This document shows, one piece after another, positions 25,786 through 33,998 of a stretch of DNA of 64,000 nucleotides (positions are counted from its first letter, which is position 1; each line of letters begins with the position of its first letter). This DNA comes from Microbacterium sp. AZCO (GTDB lineage: Bacteria > Actinomycetota > Actinomycetes > Actinomycetales > Microbacteriaceae), in NCBI RefSeq assembly GCF_039614715.1, contig NZ_CP154857.1:3472001-3536000 (forward strand). The letters are read 5' to 3'. Position numbers and translations under genes: made by a program. The notes beneath the pieces are model-generated. The model saw only the letters and a list, made by a program, of their open reading frames with translations, searched no databases and was not told where the DNA came from.

Positions 25786-26643
25786 ATGAGGAAGGGAACC
25801 AGACGCGCCGGAATCGGGCTCGGCGTCGGCATCGTGCTGGCGATCGCCCTTGCATCCCCCGCCTTGGCTGAGAACGGCTCTGCGCCCGACGCGAGCGCCA
25901 CGACACAGGATGCTGTCTCCCCTGTCGTCGCGACCATCGCGGCGCCCACATGGGTCGATCCGTGCGGCACCGCCGACGACCGCGCCGTGCTCCCGGCCGA
26001 CACCCTCGGCATCCACTACCGCTGGGCACAGCCGGAGGACAGCCGCAACCACGACGTCATCGCGAACACCAACGTCGGCTACGTGGTCTCCGATCTGCCC
26101 GCGGGCTGGAGCCCGCTCGACGGGGAGTATCTCTACACGTGGACGTACCGATTCACGGACGTCCCGTGCGGCACGGCGGAGCCGATGAGGGTGAGCCTCA
26201 TGGCGCCGACCTGGGTGGATGCCTGCGGCACCGCGGACGACCGCGCGGTCCTTCCGGCCGACACCGTCGGCATCCACTACCGCTGGGCGCACCCCGGGGA
26301 CCCGACCGACCACGACGTCATCGCGAACACCAACGAGGGCTACGTGGTCGCCGAACTGCCCGCCGGCTGGACCGCCGCCGACGACGGCGGATACCTCTAC
26401 TCCTGGACCCACGCGTTCACCGACGAGGCCTGCGCCGTTCCGCTGACCTCGGCGGTCGGCGCGGGCCGGGGCCTGACTCGCTCCTCGTCGGTCTCCCTCA
26501 CCGCGATCGCGGCGACGGCGGATTCCGCGAGCGCACTCGCGGCCACCGGCGATGCGGACCTCTCCCGAACTCTGCTCGGTGCGGCTGCGCTGCTCGTCCT
26601 CGGCGCCGGCGTGATCGTGTGGCGCCGAATGGGCCACGCCTGA
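25786..26643 (+). CDS. LAATG wall-anchored protein with two tandem modules
   Basis: 285 residues. A signal peptide (MRKGTRRAGIGLGVG...ALASPALA) is followed by two near-identical modules at residues 53-128 and 140-216. Each starts APTWVD.CGTADDRAVLPAD, contains GIHYRWA and HDVIANTN.GYVV..LPAGW, and ends FTD..C, so each carries one cysteine near either end, probably as a disulfide. The C-terminus has LAATG at 251-255, a hydrophobic helix and RRMGHA: a class E sortase signal. The ATG directly abuts an AAGGAG with no spacer, which is unusual. Similar modules are seen in actinobacterial surface proteins; ligand unknown. Confidence 0.82.
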   Translation: MRKGTRRAGIGLGVGIVLAIALASPALAENGSAPDASATTQDAVSPVVATIAAPTWVDPCGTADDRAVLPADTLGIHYRWAQPEDSRNHDVIANTNVGYVVSDLPAGWSPLDGEYLYTWTYRFTDVPCGTAEPMRVSLMAPTWVDACGTADDRAVLPADTVGIHYRWAHPGDPTDHDVIANTNEGYVVAELPAGWTAADDGGYLYSWTHAFTDEACAVPLTSAVGAGRGLTRSSSVSLTAIAATADSASALAATGDADLSRTLLGAAALLVLGAGVIVWRRMGHA

Positions 26644-26743
26644 CGAGAGGTCAGCGGTCGCGGCATCCCACCCTGCCGACGTCAAGGGGGTGCGATCGCC
26701 GCGCGGCGAGGCCAGGCTGGGCTGGGGAGCGAAAGGAGAAGTC

Positions 26744-27310
26744 ATGGCATATCAGGTGGGGTACTTCGTCGGCAGTCTGTCGTCGCGGTCGATCAACCGC
26801 ATCCTCTCGCAGGCGCTCATCGCGCTCGCGCCGGACGACCTCGAGTTCAGCGAGATCTCGATCCGCGACCTGCCGCTCTATAGCCCCGATTACGACGAGG
26901 ACTACCCTCCGCAGGCGCGCGAGCTCAAAGAGGCGATCGCCGCATCGGATGCCGTGCTCTTCGTGACGCCCGAATACAACCGGTCGATCCCCGGCGCGCT
27001 GAAGAACGCGATCGACTGGGCGTCGCGACCGTACGGCAAGAACTCGTTCGACCACATCCCCGCCGCCGTCATCGGGGCGTCGATCGGCTCGCTCGGCACG
27101 GCGCTCGCCCAGCAGAGCCTGCGCGCCGTCCTGAGCTTCTGCAATGCCCGGCAGATGACGGCACCCGAGGCGTACGTGAAGTTCCACCGCGAGGACTTCG
27201 GCAACGACGGCACCGTGACGAACGAGAAGACGGCGGAGTTCCTGCGGGCGTACATGGCCGAGTTCCGCGAGCACATCCAGCGCGTGCTGACGGTGCTCCC
27301 GCGCAGCTGA
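26744..27310 (+). CDS. NADPH-dependent FMN reductase / quinone reductase (ChrR-YieF-like)
   Basis: 188-residue flavodoxin-fold enzyme. The FMN loop is VGSLSSRSINRILSQAL and the ring-stacking region TPEYNRSIPGALKNAIDWASRPYG is nearly diagnostic of the ChrR/YieF/azoreductase group, which reduces quinones, azo dyes and chromate. AAAGGAG at 26733-26739 sits five bases before the ATG. It is monocistronic as far as can be seen and is followed by a dispersed intergenic repeat. Confidence 0.9.
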   Translation: MAYQVGYFVGSLSSRSINRILSQALIALAPDDLEFSEISIRDLPLYSPDYDEDYPPQARELKEAIAASDAVLFVTPEYNRSIPGALKNAIDWASRPYGKNSFDHIPAAVIGASIGSLGTALAQQSLRAVLSFCNARQMTAPEAYVKFHREDFGNDGTVTNEKTAEFLRAYMAEFREHIQRVLTVLPRS

Positions 27311-27329
27311 CCCCTCGACAGGCTCGGGG
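27311..27329. repeat. dispersed repeat, core GAGCCTGTCGA (minus strand)
   Basis: CCCCTCGACAGGCTCGGGG forms a short imperfect hairpin just after a stop codon. Reverse-complement copies of the core occur at 41648-41666 and twice at 54119-54156. Confidence 0.6.
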
Positions 27330-27376
27330 ACCCGGCGGAGGGCGAAGGGGACCGACAAGGCCCGTAGGATCGCGGC

Positions 27377-28321
27377 GTGGCGGCGTTCGACGAAGGCGAC
27401 CTGGCGGGCATCCGGCGCGGACTGCTCGGCTACTGCTACCAGCTGCTCGGATCTCCGTTCGACGCGGAGGATGCCGCGCACGACGCCCTGGAGCGCATCT
27501 GGCGGTCGCGCGACTCCTTCTCGCCCGAGCGCGCGAGCTTCTCCACGTGGTGCTACCGGATCGCGCACAACGTGTGCATCGACCGCCTCCGCGCTGCTCC
27601 GCGGCGGCCTCTTCCCCGTGACCTCCGGGATCCCGGTCTCGAGGTCGGCGCACCGCTCGTCCCGGCGCTGGACGTGCCGTGGCTCATGCCGGCGCCGGCG
27701 GGGTGGGGCATCCCGTCCGATGTCGAAGACCGTGTGGAGCGGCGCTCCGACGTGCGACTCGCCGTCACGGCGATGCTCCAGACGCTGTCGCCGCTGCAGC
27801 GCGGCGCCTTCGTGCTGCGCGATGTCATCGGGCTCGCGGCGGCCGAGGCCGCGGTCGCGCTCGACACCTCCGTCGCCGCGGTGAACTCGGCGCTGCAACG
27901 CGCCCGCGCGGCGGTGCAGGAGGGCACGGTCCGCCCGCACGACCTCGCACCCTCCGCCGTCGAGCGGTACGCGCAGGCGATCGAGCGTGCGGATGTCGCG
28001 GCCCTCGCCGCTCTCGTGGCCGATGACGTCGTCTTCGAGATGCCGCCGGTGCCGCAGTGGTCGCGCGGGCGCGCGCCGTTCGCCGCGTTCATGGCGCATC
28101 TCTTCGAGTGGCGGGGAACGTCGTGGTCCACCGCGCTCACCTCCGCGAACGGGCAGCCGGGCTTCCTCCTGTACCGCGTCACGGCCGAGGGCCGCGAGCC
28201 GCACACACTGCAGCTGTTCGACGGAGACAGCGCGATCGACCATGTGCTCGTGTACCAGGACCCTCGCCTGTTCGGGCTGTTCGAGGCGGCGCTCCCGGAG
28301 GAGACCCGGGACGTGCGATGA
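27377..28321 (+). CDS. ECF sigma factor with SnoaL-like C-terminal domain
   Basis: 314 residues, GTG start. Region 2 (LLGYCYQLLGSPFDAEDAAHDALERIWRSRDSF, then FSTWCYRIAHNVCIDRLR) and region 4 (LQTLSPLQRGAFVLRDVIGLAAAEAAVALDTSVAAVNSALQRAR) are clear. An inter-domain block with VPWLMPAPAG and the C-terminal NTF2/SnoaL-like domain (residues 200-310) place it in the TIGR02960/SigJ-like group, where the extra domain replaces an anti-sigma factor in control. It precedes a RibD-like reductase gene by 67 bases. Confidence 0.85.
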   Translation: MAAFDEGDLAGIRRGLLGYCYQLLGSPFDAEDAAHDALERIWRSRDSFSPERASFSTWCYRIAHNVCIDRLRAAPRRPLPRDLRDPGLEVGAPLVPALDVPWLMPAPAGWGIPSDVEDRVERRSDVRLAVTAMLQTLSPLQRGAFVLRDVIGLAAAEAAVALDTSVAAVNSALQRARAAVQEGTVRPHDLAPSAVERYAQAIERADVAALAALVADDVVFEMPPVPQWSRGRAPFAAFMAHLFEWRGTSWSTALTSANGQPGFLLYRVTAEGREPHTLQLFDGDSAIDHVLVYQDPRLFGLFEAALPEETRDVR

Positions 28322-28388
28322 GTTCGCGGCATCCCGTTCGTATGACCTGGTGAGGCCCTTTCCGCGGGCCCGGAATCAGGAGGACGAC

Positions 28389-28964
28389 ATGGGACGGTTG
28401 ATCGTCGTGCAGTTCATCACGCTCGACGGAGTGGTCGAAGACCCCGACGGCAGCGACGGCACGCCGTTCGGCGGCTGGGCGATGCGCTTCGGACCGCAGG
28501 GGGTCGCAGGCGACAAGTTCCGGCTCGGCGGCATCCTCCAATCAGGTGTGCTGCTCTTCGGGCGTCGCACGTGGGAGCACTTCTCGACTCTCTGGCCGCG
28601 ACGCGACGACGAGTTCTCGCGGGCGATGAACCGTGCCGCGAAGGCCGTCGTGACGAGTCGGCCCATCGACCCGGATCAGTGGACGAACTCCGCGGCGGTG
28701 CCGGCGCCTCTCGATGACTGGGTCACTGGCACCCTCGCCAGTCGCGACATCGTCGTGATCGGCAGCGGGTCAGTCATCGCGCAGCTGCGCGAGGCCAACC
28801 TCATCGACGAGTACCGTCTGCTCACCTTCCCGCTCGCGACGGGCGCGGGGAGAACGCTGTTCCCGGATGCCGCGGAGCTTGCACTCCGATCGGTGGAGCA
28901 CGTCGGACCGGCGTGCCTGACGATCTTTTCGACGCGCGTGCCGCTCCCGGTCAGCGCCACGTGA
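28389..28964 (+). CDS. RibD C-terminal/dihydrofolate reductase-like protein
   Basis: 191 residues of the PF01872 family. It begins MGRLIVVQFITLDGVVEDPDG and contains LLFGRRTWEHF and VVIGSGSVIAQLREANLIDEYRLLTFPLATGAGRTLFPD, the NADPH-binding and family-defining stretches. AGGAGG lies five bases before ATG 28389. Such proteins are not true folate enzymes; their substrates are unknown. It is likely co-transcribed with the sigma factor, and its end overlaps the convergent lipoprotein gene by 14 bases. Confidence 0.85.
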   Translation: MGRLIVVQFITLDGVVEDPDGSDGTPFGGWAMRFGPQGVAGDKFRLGGILQSGVLLFGRRTWEHFSTLWPRRDDEFSRAMNRAAKAVVTSRPIDPDQWTNSAAVPAPLDDWVTGTLASRDIVVIGSGSVIAQLREANLIDEYRLLTFPLATGAGRTLFPDAAELALRSVEHVGPACLTIFSTRVPLPVSAT

Positions 28965-29544
28965 TGGGGGTCGCGGCGAACGGGTGATCGGAGTCCGCGA
29001 AGAAATCGTCGCGCTCCGACCCGTTGTAGACCGCTCCGACGACCGGCCCGGTCTTGGAGAGCGCCACGAAACACTGCAGGCTCACGGTCGAGGTGGATTC
29101 GGGCAGAGCGATGCCGCACGCGTCCGCGTCGCCCATCGCGGCGTTGCCGATCGTGCTTCCCATCCAGCTCGTCGTCTCGCCCGCCTCGTCGATGGGCAGC
29201 ACGTCGATCGGCGACACCTGGTCGGCGTCGGACTGGGTCACGACGGCGTACGGGGTGTAGCCGGCGAAGTCGTCGTTGTCGGCGAAGCCCTCGATCGCGT
29301 CGGGATCGAGCTCGCGCACCTCGCGCACCGTCGTGCCGACGAGCTGGCCGCTGTCCTCATCGAGGATCCACGCCGTCTCGCCGATCTTCAGCGTCGTGCC
29401 GGGAGCGGTGGCCTCGGCGGGGGCGGAGCCGACGTCGATGACGTCGTACTCCGGCTCGGCCTCGGATGGGCTCGAGCACGCGGCGAGAGCGAGCCCGGCG
29501 GCGAGGGCGACGGTGGCGGCGGGGAGCAGGCGGTGCAGACGCAT
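28951..29544 (-). CDS. unknown lipoprotein
   Basis: 197 residues. The lipobox is in LLPAATVALAAGLALAACSSPSEAEPEYD, with lipidated Cys23. The mature part is acidic, contains two cysteines (GDADACGIAL and VSLQCFVAL) that could form a disulfide, and ends at FAATPITWR. Start ATG 29544 is set by the signal peptide. No family recognised; it may be a surface substrate-binding or stress protein. Confidence 0.8.
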   Translation of the reverse strand: MRLHRLLPAATVALAAGLALAACSSPSEAEPEYDVIDVGSAPAEATAPGTTLKIGETAWILDEDSGQLVGTTVREVRELDPDAIEGFADNDDFAGYTPYAVVTQSDADQVSPIDVLPIDEAGETTSWMGSTIGNAAMGDADACGIALPESTSTVSLQCFVALSKTGPVVGAVYNGSERDDFFADSDHPFAATPITWR

Positions 29545-29594
29545 CTTGCGGGGGAACCTTCCGTATCGGTGCCCATCCACCTAACCATGGGCCC

Positions 29595-29626
29595 GCCGGC
29601 GTCATCGTCCGGCTGTGCACGCCGGC
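29595..29626. terminator. hairpin after RibD-like gene
   Basis: GCCGGCGT / ACGCCGGC forms an 8-base-pair stem with a 16-base loop, seven bases beyond the stop of the minus-strand gene 29633-30190. Confidence 0.45.
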
Positions 29627-29632
29627 CCGGCT

Positions 29633-30190
29633 TCAGTCGTGGGGCGCGCGCCGGTATCGCTCGTAGACGACCCGCGACTGGAAGGTGCGCGACTCGAGCA
29701 GCTCGAGCGGGATCTGCCGGGCGAGCGGCGGGAAGAACGGCGTGCCCCCGCCGACCACGATCGGGTAGCGGAAGATCCGGAACTCGTCGACGAAGCCCGC
29801 CTCGATCGCCTGGGCGGCGAGCGTCGCGCCGCCGACCTCGACGTTCCGGCCGGTGCCGGCGAGCACTGTCGACAATTCGTCGGGGAGGGATGCCTCGGCG
29901 AGCCGCGCGTTCCCCTCGACGCGGTCGAGGGTGCGGCTGAAGACGACCTTGGGAAGCTCGGACCAGACGTCGGCGAACCGGGCGTACAGTGGCGTCGCCC
30001 GCATCGCCGGGTCGGTCTCCCACGGGAGCATCGCCTCGTAGAGACGTCGCCCTGAGACGTGCGCGCCGAGCCCCGCGACCCGCTCGAGATGGAACGCGAA
30101 GAGCTCCTCGTCGGGCGCGCCCCAGTCGAAGCCGCCCTCCCGGTCGCTGATGAACCCGTCGGCCGATACGCCCATCGAATAGATCAGCAT
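29633..30190 (-). CDS. second RibD C-terminal/dihydrofolate reductase-like protein
   Basis: 185 residues, starting MLIYSMGVSADGFISDREGGFDWGAPDEELF with AGGGAGA eight bases upstream. HVSGRRLYEAM, VEVGGATLAAQAIEAGFVDEFRIFRYPIVVGGGTPFFP and the C-terminal RVVYERYRR are typical of the family. It is a different subtype from the protein at 28389-28964 (about a quarter identical by eye), so not a recent duplicate. Confidence 0.85.
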   Translation of the reverse strand: MLIYSMGVSADGFISDREGGFDWGAPDEELFAFHLERVAGLGAHVSGRRLYEAMLPWETDPAMRATPLYARFADVWSELPKVVFSRTLDRVEGNARLAEASLPDELSTVLAGTGRNVEVGGATLAAQAIEAGFVDEFRIFRYPIVVGGGTPFFPPLARQIPLELLESRTFQSRVVYERYRRAPHD

Positions 30191-30921
30191 GGAGTCTCCC
30201 TGGCGCGGTGGCTGAATACCGTCCAGGGTTGCAGAGATCGGTCGCCGCGGCACCCCATCGTCCCGTGGCCCCGGCAGGGCGAAGCCGCCGAGCGAAGAAG
30301 AAGCCCCGACCGTTACCACACAGCCGGGGCGAGACGAATGAGAAGTTCGCCTATCCCGACCAGCGTATCGCGCGCACCTGGGAGACCGCTCGACGCCGGT
30401 GGCTCGCTATGGCCCCACCGGCCATGTCGGTGAAGCGCTGCAACGGCTGCCCTCGAGTCGCTGGCGCTGCGGCCGTTCCAAACTCCATCGACGACACCGC
30501 CCCGGTGTATGCAGCCGTGCAACAAGCGCGCCCCGCACCGAACGAACGATTCAGGGTTCGTCGCATCCCGGCGGGGCAAGGCGAATCGGAGCCCCTCGCG
30601 GGCTGCCTCGACGATGTCCAGCGCCGTCATCTTACGGGTGACCGATCGACCCCGGATGAGCTGCTACGTCATGGCGACGGGTGTCGATCGTCGTGCCCGG
30701 CAGTTTCCCGCGAGAGGTCGACCCACTCGGGTGGTCGAAGGTGTCTCGGTGCGGATCCCTGAACGGGCAGTGCGCGGAAGGGGAGCGACTCCCGAGCGAT
30801 GTATGTCCCGATGTCTCGCGGATCAGGGACGGCAGTCGGCGAACACGATGCCGCCATCGGCGACGAGGGCAGAACACGAGACCCGGCGCCGAAGGGAGCC
30901 GGGTCTCTCGTCGTAAGGGGG
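30191..30921. other. 731-bp gap without a supported gene; left edge of island
   Basis: The stretch has several short open frames on both strands, none with a ribosome-binding site, family motif or consistent codon pattern. One minus-strand frame (30313-30630, MTALDIVEAAREGLRFA...) could be the remnant of a gene. The right end holds the HNH gene's terminator. Confidence 0.5.
30878..30907. terminator. hairpin after HNH gene
   Basis: A perfect 10-base-pair stem, GAGACCCGGC / GCCGGGTCTC, with a 10-base loop, lies 15 bases beyond the stop of the minus-strand HNH gene. Confidence 0.7.
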
Positions 30922-31920
30922 TCAGCCGATGATCTTTGCGCCCTTGGTGCGGTTGCATCGCCAGCAGAGAGTCTGCAAGTTCTCGGGCACGCTAAGACCA
31001 CCCTTCGAGACAGGCATGATGTGGTCAACCTCGAGGAGCAGGTGCGGTTCCTCGGCCACCGAGATACCGCACTGAAGGCAGGTGTAGTTGTCGCGCGACT
31101 TGATGCCGTTGCGAAGGCGCGTGGTCATCAGCGCACGCTGGCCGGCTGCAGATTTCGTCCAGCGGATCTTCTCGACAAGTGTCTCTGAGAGCGCTTCGAG
31201 TGTCGGAGAGTTGAGTTCGATGTTCGTCACCTGGCCGGCATTTCCACCCGCCGAGGTGTACTGAAACTTGTATTTGGGGTACGGAACGTGGATGGGCGAC
31301 AGGTGCACCCCGACCTGGTCCCAGAACTCGTTCGCGTAGTGCTTCATGATGAACTTCGGCGGATTGATCTTCGCCGCGATGTCGGCCTCGCGACCGTGCA
31401 CGTTGCCGACGGCTTCTTCAAGCCGGGCGATGTCGTTCGAGACTCGCTGGACATCGGCAAGAGTTGCCTGATCTGCCTTGATCCCGAAGTACTTCATTAG
31501 GTACTTGATCGGCTCCTGGCTTGCGTTTCGGATGACCTGCAGCGAGGCGTTGTGCACGTGCGGGGCATACTCAGCGACGTTCCGGTCACGCCGGTTGTTC
31601 CATGCCGAGGTGTTCTGGAACGACGCCAGGTGCGCGTGCTGCCCGGTAGTCGAGGCGCCCAGCTCGAATGATCCCTGCGATCGGATCTCAGCGACATAGT
31701 TCACTACGTCGTTGTGCTCGGCGACGATTGAAGTCACCTCCGCCTTGAGACCCTGGAACTGCTCCGACCCGAAGTACCGATTCTTCCGTATCGTACGAAT
31801 GATCGGGTTCGCGATGAGCACCGCAGCGAGCGTGATAACGAACACCCAGCCGTTCTGGGTCGCTCCGCCCAAGATGATCGGCAGCGCGATGAGCAGGGTT
31901 ATGAAGAGTGGTCTCGGCAT
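30922..31920 (-). CDS. membrane-anchored HNH endonuclease-like protein
   Basis: 332 residues. N-terminal residues 4-40 form one or two membrane helices (PLFITLLIALPIILGG and WVFVITLAAVLIANPII), followed by a basic cluster (RTIRKNRYFG) and a long helical middle (VSNDIARLEEAVGNVHGREADIAAK). The C-terminal 60 residues are an HNH domain: NYTCLQCG, LLLEVDHIMPVSKGG, LQTLCWRCNRTKG, with the two CxxC zinc pairs, the catalytic His pair region and the Asn all present. ATG 31920 has GGGGAG eight bases upstream. Codon usage and base composition are visibly less GC-rich than flanking genes, suggesting transfer. A membrane-bound DNase effector is one reading; no direct evidence. Confidence 0.8.
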   Translation of the reverse strand: MPRPLFITLLIALPIILGGATQNGWVFVITLAAVLIANPIIRTIRKNRYFGSEQFQGLKAEVTSIVAEHNDVVNYVAEIRSQGSFELGASTTGQHAHLASFQNTSAWNNRRDRNVAEYAPHVHNASLQVIRNASQEPIKYLMKYFGIKADQATLADVQRVSNDIARLEEAVGNVHGREADIAAKINPPKFIMKHYANEFWDQVGVHLSPIHVPYPKYKFQYTSAGGNAGQVTNIELNSPTLEALSETLVEKIRWTKSAAGQRALMTTRLRNGIKSRDNYTCLQCGISVAEEPHLLLEVDHIMPVSKGGLSVPENLQTLCWRCNRTKGAKIIG

Positions 31921-32225
31921 GTAATGGTCTCCCCAAGACGAGTGGACGTGGTCAACCTCTCGATCTTGGCAGAGCCCCTCCGACATTCCTGGCCAGTACT
32001 CGGCTGCGCAGACTTAGTTGCACGGGGCAATTTCGTCGCCGATCCTGGAGCGGGCATTGCGTGGAGACGGGCCTGGATCCTCAGCAGGCTCTCAACGTGG
32101 CGCCTGTGCGGGCCTCAATCATGACGGCCCTCCATGCTCCTGTCGCGCATGGTGGAATTGGAGCACAGCTCGCGCAAGGAGTTCCCGATGAGGCTTTACG
32201 CCGTAGGGGAGGTTGGGCCCGCCAC
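31921..32225. other. 305-bp gap in island
   Basis: Lies between the start of the HNH gene and the stop of the hydrolase gene, both on the minus strand. It must hold the HNH promoter, but no convincing -35/-10 pair, repeat or RNA was recognised. Confidence 0.4.
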
Positions 32226-33998
32226 CTAAGCACCCTCGTCGGCATCGTCGGGCTCGTCGGCCTCCGGGATGCCGGGCTCAAGGCCTTGATCGCGCAGGTG
32301 CTTGATGGCGCGCTCGATCGTCGAGACCTTGCGCTTCAGTTCCTTCAGCCCGGGGGCCGATTCGTCGGAGAACTCGTCCAGCCGCTCGTACTCCCGGCGC
32401 AGCTCCATCTCGGTCTCGACGAGTGTCCGCCACGCCGTCGGGTCGGGCTCTAGACCCTGCTTCTTGCGCAGGATCTCGGTCGAGAGGCGCTGCTCGACGA
32501 TCGCCTCGAGAGCTTCCGCCGACGTGTTCGCGCTCGCGAGCCCGTTCGCGACGGTGATGCCCGTCGCAGCAGCGAGAGTTCCGGCAGCTAGCAGGCTTCC
32601 GACCATCCCGCCCGCGAGCATGAAACCGCCGGGTATAACGGCGAGCGCGACCGCACCGGCGCCGAGCACTCCAAGCTTCAGTAGATTCACGCCGGGAACA
32701 TCGAGGGCCGCGCTCGCCTGTTTCGCGGCGGCGAAGACGTCTGTGCCGAACTGCCCGCCGAGCCTCATCTCGCGCGTCAGGTTGCGCATCGCTTCACGCT
32801 TGATCTCTCTGTCGACCGAGATCTCGAACGGGCGGATAACGTTCTGCGAAGCGAGGGCTGTCATCATTGCCACCGCATCCTCTTTCGTCACGTGCGCGGG
32901 TGGCTTCGGGACAGGAACGGGCGCGCGGGGATCCGACAGGTCGAACTCGAGTCTCGCGATCGCAGTGGGCAGTTGTCGCCCTTCGGATGCATTGCGCCGA
33001 CGAATCTGGTCGACCGCTGTTGCCTGCACCTCACGGAGGGCGCCGGAGTACCGATCCCGTACATCTCCCTTGAGGCCGGCCGTGATGAGGAACGCATAGC
33101 GCAAGCCAGCGAGCGCGTACGTCTCGGCCGTGTCGAGAGGGATCTCGACGCCCTTGTCGATCCGTGCGACGTCTTTCGACAGCGAGCCGAACAGGGCGAA
33201 CCCGACCGCGGTGGCGACGGCATCCGCTTCGAAGTACTCGTTCGCCGAGTGTGCCCGCTTCCCCATCGGTGCGCCGGTGCTGATGCGGAAGTCGACCATC
33301 CACGGGAAAACCGATGACACACCGCGGTGGGCGGCCACGAGGTCGGTCGTGTTCCAGAAGTTCACCCACCATCCGAGGTTCGACGGGGGCTCCTTGAGCG
33401 CATCGCGTATGCGATCGACGTCGAATCGGCCGTTCGCGAGCGGGCTGCCGATCGTCACCATTCCGTCCACACGAAGGTCGACGGGTAGGTATCGGAGCAG
33501 ATCGGCGGCGATGACCGACCCCAGGCTGTGCCCGACGATCACGAGCCGACCCGACGAAGGCAGCTTCGACAGGATGTGCTTCAGCACCTGCGCGCGTATG
33601 GCATCGATGCTGACGTAGTTGCGAGCCTGTCGGAAGCTCGGCAGATCGACCGATCCGCTCACGCCTAGGTCGAGCGCCGCCAGGCCACCTCCTTGACTCT
33701 GACCGGTGAGGCGATACTCGACCGCCGACACACGTCTCTCGAAGTCGCGACGGTTCTGCCGCGCCGCATCGCGCGTCGGCTGCTTGATCGTCACGGCCGG
33801 CTGCCGGGTCTTCTCATCCCAGTCCTTCAGGATGTGAGCGTACTTCGGAGCGATCACCTCCACCGAGTCGAGGTTGGGGTATCCCACGCGCGCCAATGTC
33901 GCGTCGAGCGGTGCTCGCCACGCATCATCGCGGTCGACCTTGCCGACGCCGTGCAGGAAGAGCAGGATCGGCTTCTCAGATGCCGCGGACTCGGTCAC
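32226..33998 (-). CDS. alpha/beta hydrolase with glycine-rich hydrophobic segment
   Basis: 590 residues, GTG start. It opens SEKPILLFLHGVGKVDRDDAW (oxyanion region), has the nucleophile elbow VIVGHSLGSVIA (Ser158), Asp219 in FWNTTDLVAAHRG and His250 in RAHSANEYF, so a complete triad as in lipases. After a helical region (270-430) comes a 50-residue Gly/Ala-rich hydrophobic stretch (437-490, LGVLGAGAVALAVIPGGFMLAGGMVGSLL) that could span or insert in membrane, then a charged coiled-coil tail (LKRKVSTIERAIKHLRDQ) ending in acidic DEPDDADEGA. No signal peptide. Context, an island with a membrane HNH protein, makes a defence or toxin role possible, but this is inference. Confidence 0.75.
   Translation of the reverse strand: MTESAASEKPILLFLHGVGKVDRDDAWRAPLDATLARVGYPNLDSVEVIAPKYAHILKDWDEKTRQPAVTIKQPTRDAARQNRRDFERRVSAVEYRLTGQSQGGGLAALDLGVSGSVDLPSFRQARNYVSIDAIRAQVLKHILSKLPSSGRLVIVGHSLGSVIAADLLRYLPVDLRVDGMVTIGSPLANGRFDVDRIRDALKEPPSNLGWWVNFWNTTDLVAAHRGVSSVFPWMVDFRISTGAPMGKRAHSANEYFEADAVATAVGFALFGSLSKDVARIDKGVEIPLDTAETYALAGLRYAFLITAGLKGDVRDRYSGALREVQATAVDQIRRRNASEGRQLPTAIARLEFDLSDPRAPVPVPKPPAHVTKEDAVAMMTALASQNVIRPFEISVDREIKREAMRNLTREMRLGGQFGTDVFAAAKQASAALDVPGVNLLKLGVLGAGAVALAVIPGGFMLAGGMVGSLLAAGTLAAATGITVANGLASANTSAEALEAIVEQRLSTEILRKKQGLEPDPTAWRTLVETEMELRREYERLDEFSDESAPGLKELKRKVSTIERAIKHLRDQGLEPGIPEADEPDDADEGA

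Noticed and set aside
30313..30630. Minus-strand frame MTALDIVEAAREGLRFA..., 105 codons
   Set aside because: The first residues look protein-like, but there is no ribosome-binding site, the later part is compositionally odd and no family is recognised. Mentioned only as a possible remnant.
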